Of a DNA stretch of 64,000 bases, positions 46,953 through 54,686 are shown piece by piece; within the stretch, counting starts at the first letter, position 1, and each line of letters begins with the position of its first letter. The notes under the pieces are model-generated. The model made no database searches, was not told where the DNA came from, and saw only the letters and a list, made by a program, of their open reading frames with translations. This DNA is from Sphingomonas immobilis (GTDB taxonomy: Bacteria; Pseudomonadota; Alphaproteobacteria; Sphingomonadales; Sphingomonadaceae): positions 1-64,000 of the forward strand of contig NZ_JAUQSZ010000016.1 of NCBI RefSeq assembly GCF_030580995.1. The letters are read 5' to 3'. The position numbers were made by a program, and so were the translations under genes.

Positions 46953-48314
46953 GTGACGGATATCAGGATCGCCCATCGACCGACCGAGGGAACGACCGAC
47001 GGCGGCATCGGGATTCCAGGCTGGTATCGTCGTGCCTTCCCCAATTCGCCGGCGCGGATAGCGCTGCTGTGGGCGGCGGCGACGATCATCGGCATCGCCG
47101 AACACATCTGCTTTCCGGGCGACGGCGCAAACCTCGTCACCGCCGGCCTGTATCTGGCCGGGACGCCGATCTTCGCGGGTCTTCTCGCCGCATGGGGGAT
47201 GCGGCTGCGCGGTGCCGCGCTGCATCTAATCAGCGCGTTCGCTTCGCTGGGCCTGGCGACGGGCCTGCTGGCGTTTCTGATGAAGCTCGACGCGCCGCCG
47301 GTCTTAGACGGCGTCATCGATGGTATCCGGTTCTGCCTCACCGTCGCCGGCAGCATCTACTTGGTCGAGGCTGGCTATCGGCCGGTTCGCAGCCGCCGGC
47401 GACGCCTAAGCGCAATCCTGCTGGCCGCACTACCCCTGTTCGGCGCGAATGCGTTGGCCGGCAGCGACTATCGCTTCTGGGCAGTCTCCGAAGCGATTCG
47501 CCCGCTGATCGGCCGCGCCGATCCGCCGGAAACCCGGTCGCGCGCGCCCGATATCGAACCCGACCTGCTCTGGGGCGCGCAGCCTGCTCTCATCGCGAAG
47601 CAGGCGGCCGCGTTCCAGCCGCGCGCGGCTGACGCGGCGAACGTCTATGCGGTGGCGGTGGCCGGGTCTGGCGCGCAGGATCTGTTCGGGCGGGAGGCCC
47701 ATGCCGCGCTGCGTGCCGCCGCCGCGCATTTCGGCACGGCGGACAGGGGCGGCGCGCTGCTGTCGAACGCCGCCGACGATCAGATGCACGTCCCGCTCGC
47801 GACGCGCGATAACATCGCCGCGATGACGCGGACCCTCGCAGACCGCGCCGATCGCGCGCACGATCTGGTGTTTCTCTATCTCGCCTCGCACGGCAGCCGC
47901 GACGCCGAGTTGGCGAGCGACTTGTCCGATTATCAATCGGTCCAGACGATCTCCGCCACGTCGACCGCTGCGGCACTGAACGCGGCGGGGTTCAAACGGC
48001 GCATCATCGTGATATCGGCCTGCTACGCCGGCACCTGGATTCCCCCGCTCGCCGATGACGACACGATCGTCATCACCGCCGCCGCCAAGGATCGCACCTC
48101 GTTCGGCTGCGACGACAGCCGGCAGCTCACCTTTTTCGGCGAAGCATTTCTTGGCAGCCTGTCATCCCCGAAAATCTCGCTTCGGGATGCGTTCGAGGAG
48201 GCCAGGCGTAAGATTGCCGCGAAGGAGCGAAGCGGCCGGATGCTGCCCTCGCTTCCGCAGGTTCAGGTCGGGCGCAATATGCAGGCGGTGTGGCGGGAGC
48301 GCCCCGTTCGATAG
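46953..48314 (+). CDS. Membrane-anchored legumain-like (peptidase C13) protein
   Basis: 453 residues from GTG 46953. Residues about 35-165 contain four to five hydrophobic helices. The rest is a clan CD cysteine peptidase domain: LVFLYLASHGSRDAEL gives His313, and RRIIVISACYAGTWIPPL gives Cys357, the His-Gly...Cys dyad of legumains and caspases. DDTIVITAAAKDRTSFGCDD and LTFFGEAFLGSL continue the fold. Bacterial C13 proteins are poorly studied; eukaryotic relatives include the GPI transamidase catalytic subunit. The substrate is unknown. Confidence 0.82.
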   Translation: MTDIRIAHRPTEGTTDGGIGIPGWYRRAFPNSPARIALLWAAATIIGIAEHICFPGDGANLVTAGLYLAGTPIFAGLLAAWGMRLRGAALHLISAFASLGLATGLLAFLMKLDAPPVLDGVIDGIRFCLTVAGSIYLVEAGYRPVRSRRRRLSAILLAALPLFGANALAGSDYRFWAVSEAIRPLIGRADPPETRSRAPDIEPDLLWGAQPALIAKQAAAFQPRAADAANVYAVAVAGSGAQDLFGREAHAALRAAAAHFGTADRGGALLSNAADDQMHVPLATRDNIAAMTRTLADRADRAHDLVFLYLASHGSRDAELASDLSDYQSVQTISATSTAAALNAAGFKRRIIVISACYAGTWIPPLADDDTIVITAAAKDRTSFGCDDSRQLTFFGEAFLGSLSSPKISLRDAFEEARRKIAAKERSGRMLPSLPQVQVGRNMQAVWRERPVR

Positions 48315-48349
48315 CGGCCTCGTCCAGAGCCACGCCCCAGAACGAGGAA

Positions 48350-48376
48350 TGCCCGCCGAGACGAGCTCGGCGGGCA
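48350..48376 (+). terminator. Strong hairpin after the legumain-like gene
   Basis: An 11-bp perfect stem (TGCCCGCCGAG with CTCGGCGGGCA) around ACGAG is followed by CCTTTCCTCC. It is a likely terminator with a weak T-run. The rest of the gap 48315-48569 is AT-rich towards its right end and holds the promoter of the next gene. Confidence 0.55.
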
Positions 48377-48534
48377 CCTTTCCTCCCCAGGAAAAACTTT
48401 CACGGCGGTGTCTGTGGCACCTGCTGTTCCCAGCCCGCGTAGCGCAAGTTGCGGAAACCGAGGCGTAATATTTCCATACAAGACGGTGCTGTTGTGAAAT
48501 TATGGTGTCACGTTCACGTCTGATTGTAATGTTA

Positions 48535-48563
48535 TTGACAAATTTTGCGCATTCGCCTTGATG
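48535..48563 (+). promoter_or_regulatory. Promoter of the ScfR-type regulator
   Basis: A perfect -35 box TTGACA at 48535-48540 is followed after 17 bases by TTGATG. Transcription would begin close to the ATG at 48570, giving an almost leaderless mRNA. The AT-rich bases upstream could hold the regulator's own operator. Confidence 0.4.
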
Positions 48564-48569
48564 CCGGAC

Positions 48570-49955
48570 ATGGCGGATCGCAAACTCTTCGCGGGACATT
48601 CGGTGAAGCGGCTGCGCCGCCGCGCGGGCCTGACGCAAGCGGCGATGGCGGAAACGCTCGCCATCTCCCCCAGCTACCTCAACCTCGTCGAGCGCAACCA
48701 GCGGCCCTTGTCGGCGGCTCTGCTCGTGCGGCTGGCCGAGGGGTTCGATTTCGATCCGCGCAGCCTGGCAGCGGGCGAGCCCGGCGGCGGCGAGGCGGCG
48801 GTTCGTCGGCGGCTCGCCGATCCGCTGTTCACCGATCTCGAGATCGATCGCACCCAGATCGAGGAATGGATGGCGGCCGCCCCCGGCGGGGTCGAGGCGT
48901 TCGCGCGCGCCTATGACCGGATCGGCGCAGGCGCGCTCCTCGCGGGCGATGCCACCGATCCCATCGCCGAGGTCCGCCGCGAGATCGAGCGCTGGCGCGG
49001 CCATTTTGCCGATCTCGACGCCGCCGCGGAGGCTGTCGCCGACGAGCTGCGGCTGGCGGCGGGCGATCTCTATGGTGCGATCGGCGAACGCCTGCGCGTG
49101 AAACACCAGCTCCAGATCCGCATCCTGCCGGTCGATGTCATGCCCGACCTCCAGCTCCGGCTCGACCTTCACGCGCGCCAGCTCCAGCTTTCCGAGACGC
49201 TCAGCCCCGCTTCGCGCACCTTCGCCGCCGCCCTCCAGCTCGGGCTGATCGAGGCGCGCGGCGAGATCGACGCACTCGCCAAGGGCGCCGCCTTCGCCGA
49301 CCGCGCGGCGGAACGCCTCTACCGCCGCCACCTCGCCAGCTATTTCGCCGCGGCCGTGATGATGCCCTACGCCCGCTTCCTGCGTGCCTGCGAGGCGACC
49401 GGTTACGACCTCGAACTGCTCGCACATCGCTTCGGCGCGGGGTTCGAACAGATCGCGCACCGGCTGACGACGTTGCAGCGCGTCGGCGCGCGCGGCCTGC
49501 CGTTCTTCATCGTCCGCGTCGACCGCGCGGGCCAGACCTCAAAGCGCTTCGCCGGCGCTAGCGGCGCGGCGCTCGCCGAGACCGACGGCCGCTGCCCGCT
49601 GTGGACGATCCACGCCGCCTTCGACCGGCCCGGGGTGCTCAAGGTGCAGGTGGTGGAGCTGGAGGACGAGACGCGCTGGCTCACCCTGTCGCGCACCGTC
49701 GCGCCGGAAAGCCGCGGCCTCGGCGCGATCAACGCCGAATTCGCGATGGCGCTGGGGATTTCCGCCGATCTCGCGGGCACGCTGGCGGCAGCGCGCGGCA
49801 TCGACCTCAAGGGCTCCGCCACCCCGATCGGCCTCGGCTGCCGCGCCTGCCAGCGCGGCGCCTGCCCGCAACGCTCCGCCCCGCCCGCCGGCCGCCCGCT
49901 GCTGATCGACGAACGCCAGCGCGGGGTGTCCGCCTTTACGTTCGGGCGGGACTAA
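48570..49955 (+). CDS. ScfR/RamB-type XRE regulator (short-chain fatty acyl family)
   Basis: 461 residues from ATG 48570; ATG 48561 and TTG 48558 are alternatives. Residues 5-60 form an XRE helix-turn-helix (VKRLRRRAGLTQAAMAETLA, SPSYLNLVERNQRP). A degenerate IrrE-like peptidase domain follows (YRRHLASYFAAAVMMPYARF). The C-terminal domain has FIVRVDRAGQTSKRF and ends with GLGCRACQRGACPQRSAPP, a Cys-rich motif. Relatives include RamB and PrpR, which control acetate and propionate use, and PrpR of mycobacteria has been reported to carry a 4Fe-4S cluster. The local target genes are not evident. Confidence 0.85.
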   Translation: MADRKLFAGHSVKRLRRRAGLTQAAMAETLAISPSYLNLVERNQRPLSAALLVRLAEGFDFDPRSLAAGEPGGGEAAVRRRLADPLFTDLEIDRTQIEEWMAAAPGGVEAFARAYDRIGAGALLAGDATDPIAEVRREIERWRGHFADLDAAAEAVADELRLAAGDLYGAIGERLRVKHQLQIRILPVDVMPDLQLRLDLHARQLQLSETLSPASRTFAAALQLGLIEARGEIDALAKGAAFADRAAERLYRRHLASYFAAAVMMPYARFLRACEATGYDLELLAHRFGAGFEQIAHRLTTLQRVGARGLPFFIVRVDRAGQTSKRFAGASGAALAETDGRCPLWTIHAAFDRPGVLKVQVVELEDETRWLTLSRTVAPESRGLGAINAEFAMALGISADLAGTLAAARGIDLKGSATPIGLGCRACQRGACPQRSAPPAGRPLLIDERQRGVSAFTFGRD

Positions 49956-49968
49956 CGGCGTCCCCAAT

Positions 49969-50054
49969 CCGTTCGGGCTGAGCTCGTCGAAGCCCTGTCC
50001 TTCTTTCCGCGGCTGCAAAGAAGAACAGCCCTTCGACAAGCTCAGGGCGAACGG
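49969..50054. repeat. Paired inverted repeat, family A copy 4
   Basis: CCGTTCGGGCTGAGCTCGTC and CTTCGACAAGCTCAGGGCGA form the arms. It lies between the converging ScfR-type and aldo/keto reductase genes, 13 and 9 bases from their stops. Confidence 0.9.
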
Positions 50055-50063
50055 GGATCGAGG

Positions 50064-51011
50064 CTAAGCCCCCGCCACATCCAGCCGCTCGATCTGCTCG
50101 GCGCTCAGCTTCAGCCGCGTCGAACCAAGCAGATCCTCGACCTGCGACACCTTGGTCGCGCTCGCGATCGGCGCGGTCACGCCGGGTTGCGCCGCCAGCC
50201 ACGCCAGCGCGATCTGCGCCAGGCTCGCGCCCGTCTCCGCCGCGATCGCGTCCATCACCGCCAGCACGCCGGACTTGGTCTCGATCAGCTCGCCCATGCC
50301 GCCGCCGCGCACGCTCTGCTTCATGTCGCCGGCGCTGCGATACTTGCCGGTCAAAAAGCCCGAGGCGAGCCCGTAATAGGGCACGACGCCGATATTATGC
50401 TCGACGCAATAATCCTGCAGCTCGCCTTCGAAATCGTGGCGGTGGACAAGATTGTAGTTCGGCTCCAGCACCTGGAAATGCGGCACGCCTGCCGCGCGCG
50501 CCGCGTCGTTGACCGCCTTCAGCCGCGCCGCCTTGTAGTTGGATCCGCCGAGCGCGCGCACCTTGCCCTGCTTCACCAGCGTGCCGAACGCCTCCATCAG
50601 TGCGTCGAGCGGCACGCGCGGATCGTCGCGGTGGGCGAAATAGAGATCGATCGTCTCGACGCCGAGCCGCTTGAGCGACGCCTCGCAGCCCGCGATGATG
50701 CGATCCGGCGACAGATTCGCGCCCTTGTCGGCGTTAAGAAGCCCGACCTTGCTGGCGATCTGCACCTGATCGCGCTTGCCCGAAGCCTTCAGCCACGCAC
50801 CGATGATCGTCTCCGATTCGCCGCCGGAATTGCCCGGCACCCAGGCCGAATAGGCGTCGGCGGTGTCGATCAGGCTGCCGCCGCCCGCGACGAAGGCGTC
50901 GAGTACCGCGAAGCTCTGCTTCTCGTCGATCGTCCAGCCGAACACGTTGCCGCCCAGCACCAGCGGCAGGATGTGGAAATCGGTCGCGCCGAGGCGGCGA
51001 AGGTCGGTCAT
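50064..51011 (-). CDS. Aldo/keto reductase
   Basis: 315 residues from ATG 51011. The catalytic tetrad is readable: Asp and Tyr in SLIDTADAYSAW, Lys in QIASKVGLL and His in DLYFAHRDDP. VLGGNVFGWTIDE and ALGGSNYKAARLK are family segments. It reduces an aldehyde or ketone with NADPH; the substrate is unknown. The small lipoprotein gene 4 bases upstream is in the same direction. Confidence 0.93.
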   Translation of the reverse strand: MTDLRRLGATDFHILPLVLGGNVFGWTIDEKQSFAVLDAFVAGGGSLIDTADAYSAWVPGNSGGESETIIGAWLKASGKRDQVQIASKVGLLNADKGANLSPDRIIAGCEASLKRLGVETIDLYFAHRDDPRVPLDALMEAFGTLVKQGKVRALGGSNYKAARLKAVNDAARAAGVPHFQVLEPNYNLVHRHDFEGELQDYCVEHNIGVVPYYGLASGFLTGKYRSAGDMKQSVRGGGMGELIETKSGVLAVMDAIAAETGASLAQIALAWLAAQPGVTAPIASATKVSQVEDLLGSTRLKLSAEQIERLDVAGA

Positions 51012-51015
51012 AAGT

Positions 51016-51192
51016 CTAGTCCTCGTTGACGAAGGTCGCCGCGTTGGCATCGACGCTGTTGGCATCGAGCATCACCGCCGCGTCGTTAAGCGCCTGCGCC
51101 TCGCCCGGTGTCGCCGCACCGGGCGCGGAACTGCCCGATCCGCACGCGGCCAGCATCAGCAACGCGGCGCAGGGCAGCAGGCGCAGGATCAT
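51016..51192 (-). CDS. Small lipoprotein, 58 residues
   Basis: ATG 51192 overlaps the stop of the upstream lipoprotein gene (ATGA). A signal peptide ends in lipobox MLAAC with Cys17. The mature part is about 40 residues, acidic and Ala/Asn-rich (MLDANSVDANAATFVNED). I do not recognise a family. It is probably lipid-anchored at a membrane. Confidence 0.6.
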   Translation of the reverse strand: MILRLLPCAALLMLAACGSGSSAPGAATPGEAQALNDAAVMLDANSVDANAATFVNED

Positions 51193-51467
51193 TCGTCGAT
51201 CTCGTTGCCGGCGTCCTTCAACGCCTGCCCGGCCTTGCCGCGCGCCTTGTCGGTCGCATTGCCGAGCGCGCTCGCGGCATTGTCCATCTTGGCCTCGGCC
51301 GCGCCCAGCGCCTTGTCGGTGGCGTCCTCGGTATCGCGCGCGGCGGCGCTCATCGTCGCATTGGCATCGGCGGAAATCGCGGATGCCGCCTCCGAAGTCT
51401 CGTTCTGCGCCTTGGGGCTGCACGCGGCGAGCAGGCCGAGAGTAAGCAGGATGGCGGTCTTTTTCAT
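51189..51467 (-). CDS. Small helical lipoprotein, 92 residues
   Basis: ATG 51467 starts a signal peptide (MKKTAILLTLGLLAAC) with Cys16. The mature part is helical and repetitive, with heptad-like Ala/Asp/Lys runs (AARDTEDATDKALGAAEAK, NAASALGNATDKARGKA), like small entericidin or YtxH-type envelope proteins. It is coupled to the next lipoprotein gene by ATGA and is divergent from the methionine operon. Confidence 0.7.
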   Translation of the reverse strand: MKKTAILLTLGLLAACSPKAQNETSEAASAISADANATMSAAARDTEDATDKALGAAEAKMDNAASALGNATDKARGKAGQALKDAGNEIDE

Positions 51468-51564
51468 GGTCGAAACTCTCCGTGGGGGATCGCGGGCAGG
51501 CCTAACCCAAGCCCGACAACGCGCGCAATCGACAGATCGCTCCGGCGTTTCACGCACACGTCGA

Positions 51565-51593
51565 TTGACCGCATATAAAGATATCTTTATGTC
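51565..51593 (+). promoter_or_regulatory. Promoter of the methionine operon with internal palindrome
   Basis: TTGACC at 51565-51570 and TATGTC at 51588-51593 make a 17-spaced promoter. The spacer and the -10 box hold a perfect 16-bp palindrome (ATAAAGATATCTTTAT, 51575-51590), well placed for repression by the ArsR-type protein encoded just downstream. Confidence 0.6.
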
Positions 51594-51604
51594 TCGTGCC
51601 GACC

Positions 51605-52570
51605 ATGACGATCGCCCTCGATATCTTCCGCGCGCTTGCCGACGGGACGCGGCTGCGCATCCTCGCGCTGCTGCGCTCGATGGAACTGTCGGTCGGCGAA
51701 CTCGCGCAGGTGCTCGGCCAGAGCCAGCCGCGCGTCAGCCGCCACGTCAAGATCCTCTGCGACGCCGGCCTCGCCGAACGCCGCAAGGAAGGCAGCTGGG
51801 TGTTCGTGGCGCTCGGCGCGGGCGAGAAGGTCGCGCCCGTCGCCGCCGCACTCGATGCGTGGAACGCGGTACAGCCCGATCACTGGGCGACGGCGGATGC
51901 CGCACGGCTCGCGGCGGTTCGCGCCGACCGAGCTGCCTCGGCAGCGCAATGGTTCGAATCGAACGCCGGGCAATGGGACGCGATCCGCTCGCTCCACATC
52001 GCCGAGGAGCAGGTCGAGGCCGCGATCGAGGCGGCGCTGGCGGATGCGCCGGTCGGCCGCCTCGTCGATATCGGCACCGGCACCGGGCGGATGCTCGAAC
52101 TGTTCGCCGGGTCGGCCGAATCCGCATTGGGCATCGATCGCAGCTCGGAAATGCTGCGCCTCGCGCGCGCGAAACTGTCGGGGCTCAATACCGCGGAGCT
52201 GCGCCAGGCCGATCTCTACGCGCTGCCGCTGCCCGATGGCGGCGCCGACACCGGCATCATCCACCACGTCCTGCATTTCGCGCAGCAGCCCGGCGCCGCC
52301 ATCGCCGAGGCCGCGCGCGTGCTCGCCCCCGGCGGCCGGCTCCTGATCGCCGATTTCGCGCCCCACGACCGCGAGGAGCTGCGCGCGAAGGAAGGGCACA
52401 CCCGCCTCGGCTTCGCGGACGAACAGATGGCGACCTGGTTCGCCGCGGCGGGCCTCGCGCCCGTAAAGACGGAAACGCTCGACGGTGGCGAGCTGACGGT
52501 GAAGCTGTGGCTTGCGCGCCGGGTGTCGGGCGCGCAGACGGCAGGCGTACAAGAGGTGAAGGCAGCATGA
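51605..52570 (+). CDS. ArsR-type regulator fused to a SAM-dependent methyltransferase
   Basis: 321 residues from ATG 51605 (GTG 51596 is an alternative). Residues 1-90 are an ArsR winged helix (LDIFRALADGTRLRILALLR, VLGQSQPRVSRHVKILCDAG). Residues about 130-300 are a class I methyltransferase with the SAM loop LVDIGTGTGRMLELF and the motif LAPGGRLLIADFAPHD. It heads the metF-metH operon and overlaps metF by ATGA. By position it probably senses SAM or S-adenosylhomocysteine and controls methionine synthesis, much like SahR regulators. Whether the methyltransferase half is active is unknown. Confidence 0.88.
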   Translation: MTIALDIFRALADGTRLRILALLRSMELSVGELAQVLGQSQPRVSRHVKILCDAGLAERRKEGSWVFVALGAGEKVAPVAAALDAWNAVQPDHWATADAARLAAVRADRAASAAQWFESNAGQWDAIRSLHIAEEQVEAAIEAALADAPVGRLVDIGTGTGRMLELFAGSAESALGIDRSSEMLRLARAKLSGLNTAELRQADLYALPLPDGGADTGIIHHVLHFAQQPGAAIAEAARVLAPGGRLLIADFAPHDREELRAKEGHTRLGFADEQMATWFAAAGLAPVKTETLDGGELTVKLWLARRVSGAQTAGVQEVKAA

Positions 52571-53514
52571 CGATCTCGGTCTCGCAACTCGAGGAGGCCC
52601 GCCGCGCGCTCGACGCGCCGCTCTATGCCGACGTGGCCGGCGACATGACGGTGAGCTTCGAATTCTCCCCGCCGAAGACCGACAAGGCGGAAATCGCGCT
52701 GTGGGATTCGATCGAGACGCTGGCACCTTTGGGCCCGCGCTTCCTTTCGGTGACGTACGGCGCGGGCGGATCGACGCGCGACCGCACGCACGCGACCGTC
52801 GCGCGCATCGCGCGCGACACCGGCGTCCCCGCCGCCGCGCACCTCACCTGCGTCGAGGCGACGCGGGGGGAGATCGACGCGATCGCAGGGGAATATTGGG
52901 ATGCGGGCGTGCGCCATATCGTCGCGCTGCGCGGCGACGTGCCCGGCGGCGCGCCCTACGCGGCCCATCCCGGCGGCTATGAGAACGCCGCCGCACTCGT
53001 CGAGGGCCTCAAGCGCCTGCATCCGTTCGAGATTTCGGTGGCGGGCTATCCCGAATGCCACCCCGATTCGCGCGATCAGGCGTTCGATCTCGACAATCTC
53101 AAGCGCAAGCTCGATGCCGGTGCCGACCGCGCGCTGACGCAGTTCTTCTTCTCGCCCGACACCTTCTTCCGCTACCGCGACGCGGCAGCGGCGGCGGGCA
53201 TCGACGCGGAGATCGTGCCCGGCATCATGCCGATCGGCAGCTTCGCGGGCGTGCAACGCATGGCGGCGATGTGCGCGACGGACATTCCCGGCTGGCTGCT
53301 GCGCCTGTTCGAAGGCCTCGACGATCACCCCGCCGCGCGGCAGCTCGTCGCGGCGACGGTCGCGGCCGAGATGTGCCGCAAGCTCTACGCCGGCGGCGTC
53401 AAGCAATTCCACTTCTACACGATGAACAAGGCCGAACTCAGCTTCGCGATCTGCCATTTGCTCGGCCTGCGCGCGAAGACGGCGGCCAAAACCCCGGAGG
53501 TCGTCGCCGCATGA
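52567..53514 (+). CDS. metF: 5,10-methylenetetrahydrofolate reductase
   Basis: 315 residues from ATG 52567. FEFSPPKTDKAE carries the catalytic Glu, and FLSVTYGAGGSTRDRT, HLTCVEATRGEID, HIVALRGDVPGG, LTQFFFSPDTFFRY and VPGIMPIGSF follow in the family order. FAD-dependent, cytoplasmic; it makes 5-methyl-THF for MetH, whose genes come next. It is coupled by ATGA overlaps on both sides. Confidence 0.96.
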   Translation: MTISVSQLEEARRALDAPLYADVAGDMTVSFEFSPPKTDKAEIALWDSIETLAPLGPRFLSVTYGAGGSTRDRTHATVARIARDTGVPAAAHLTCVEATRGEIDAIAGEYWDAGVRHIVALRGDVPGGAPYAAHPGGYENAAALVEGLKRLHPFEISVAGYPECHPDSRDQAFDLDNLKRKLDAGADRALTQFFFSPDTFFRYRDAAAAAGIDAEIVPGIMPIGSFAGVQRMAAMCATDIPGWLLRLFEGLDDHPAARQLVAATVAAEMCRKLYAGGVKQFHFYTMNKAELSFAICHLLGLRAKTAAKTPEVVAA

Positions 53515-54572
53515 GCGCTCGCCAATCCCTGCTCGCCGAGGCCGCCAAGCGCATCCTCATCACCGACGGCGCGTTCGGCACCGAGATCCAGAACTGGAAG
53601 CTCGCCGAGGCCGATTACATGGGCAATCTCGGCCTGTCGAAGGACCAGAAGGGCAATAACGACATCCTCGCGCTGTCGAAGCCCGAAGTGCCCGAGACGA
53701 TCCACCGCGCCTATTTCGAGGCCGGGGCCGATATCGCCGAGACCAATACCTTCTCCGCTAACGTCATCAGCCAGGCCGATTACGGGGCGGAAGGCCTGGT
53801 GAAGGACATCAATATCGAGAGCGCCCGGCTCGCGCGCCGCATCGCCGATGAATATCAGGCGAAGGACGCCGAAAAAGGTATTTGGCGCCCGCGCTTCGTG
53901 GCCGGCGCGATCGGGCCGACCAACAAGACGCTGTCGCTGTCGCCGGACGTCAATGATCCGGGCTTCCGCGAAATCGACTTCGATTACCTGAAAGACGTCT
54001 ATCGCGAGCAGACCGATGCTTTGCTCGACGGCGGCGCGGACTTCATCCTGATCGAGACGGTGTTCGATACCTTGAACGCCAAGGCCGGCATCATGGCCGC
54101 GATCGAGGCGGGCGAGGCGCGCGGGGTCGACGTGCCGATCATGCTGTCGATGACGCTGACCGATCTGTCGGGGCGCAACCTGTCGGGCCACACGGTAGAG
54201 GCGTTCTGGCACGCGGTGCGCCATGCCAAGCCGGTGACGATCGGTCTCAACTGCTCGTTCGGCGCGGAGCAGCTCCGCCCCCACGTCAAGACGCTGTCGG
54301 GCATCTGCGACACGCTGATCATGGTCTATCCCAACGCGGGGCTCCCCAACGAGCTCGGCGCGTATGATGAACTGCCCGAGACAACGGCAGGGCTGGTGAA
54401 GGAATGGGCCGATGCGGGCCAGGTCAACATCCTCGGCGGCTGCTGCGGCTCGACGCCCGCGCACATCGCCGCGATCGCGAAGTCGGTGGCGGGCCTCAAG
54501 CCGCGCATCCCCCCGACCCCGCCGATCGTAACCCGCCTCGCCGGGCTGGAGCCGATGACGATGGCGGCGTAA
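53511..54572 (+). CDS. metH: Methionine synthase, homocysteine-binding part (split MetH)
   Basis: 353 residues, only the N-terminal module of MetH. ILITDGAFGTEIQ opens the barrel, and the zinc ligands are Cys248 in GLNCSFGAEQL and Cys311/Cys312 in GGCCGSTPAH. The remaining modules are encoded separately at 54687. Alphaproteobacteria such as Caulobacter also have a split enzyme. A family C repeat lies between the two genes. Confidence 0.95.
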   Translation: MSARQSLLAEAAKRILITDGAFGTEIQNWKLAEADYMGNLGLSKDQKGNNDILALSKPEVPETIHRAYFEAGADIAETNTFSANVISQADYGAEGLVKDINIESARLARRIADEYQAKDAEKGIWRPRFVAGAIGPTNKTLSLSPDVNDPGFREIDFDYLKDVYREQTDALLDGGADFILIETVFDTLNAKAGIMAAIEAGEARGVDVPIMLSMTLTDLSGRNLSGHTVEAFWHAVRHAKPVTIGLNCSFGAEQLRPHVKTLSGICDTLIMVYPNAGLPNELGAYDELPETTAGLVKEWADAGQVNILGGCCGSTPAHIAAIAKSVAGLKPRIPPTPPIVTRLAGLEPMTMAA

Positions 54573-54575
54573 ACT

Positions 54576-54672
54576 CCCCCTCCCGCTTGCGGGAGGGGCT
54601 AGGGGAGGGCCTGTCCTCTAGTCGTCCGGTATTGACAGGCCCTCCCCCGCCCCCTCCCGCAAGCGGGAGGGG
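54576..54672. repeat. Paired hairpin repeat, family C copy 2
   Basis: The arms are CCCCTCCCGCTTGCGGGAGG (54577 onward) and CCCCTCCCGCAAGCGGGAGG (54651 onward), with shorter complementary arms (GGGAGGGCCTGTC and GACAGGCCCTCCC) inside. It separates the two metH genes and ends 14 bases before the second ATG. Confidence 0.9.
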
Positions 54673-54686
54673 AGAAGAAAGACGCC

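Noticed and set aside
48332..48481. Small frames on both strands between the legumain-like and ScfR-type genes
   Set aside because: They run through a perfect hairpin and lack plausible starts or composition.
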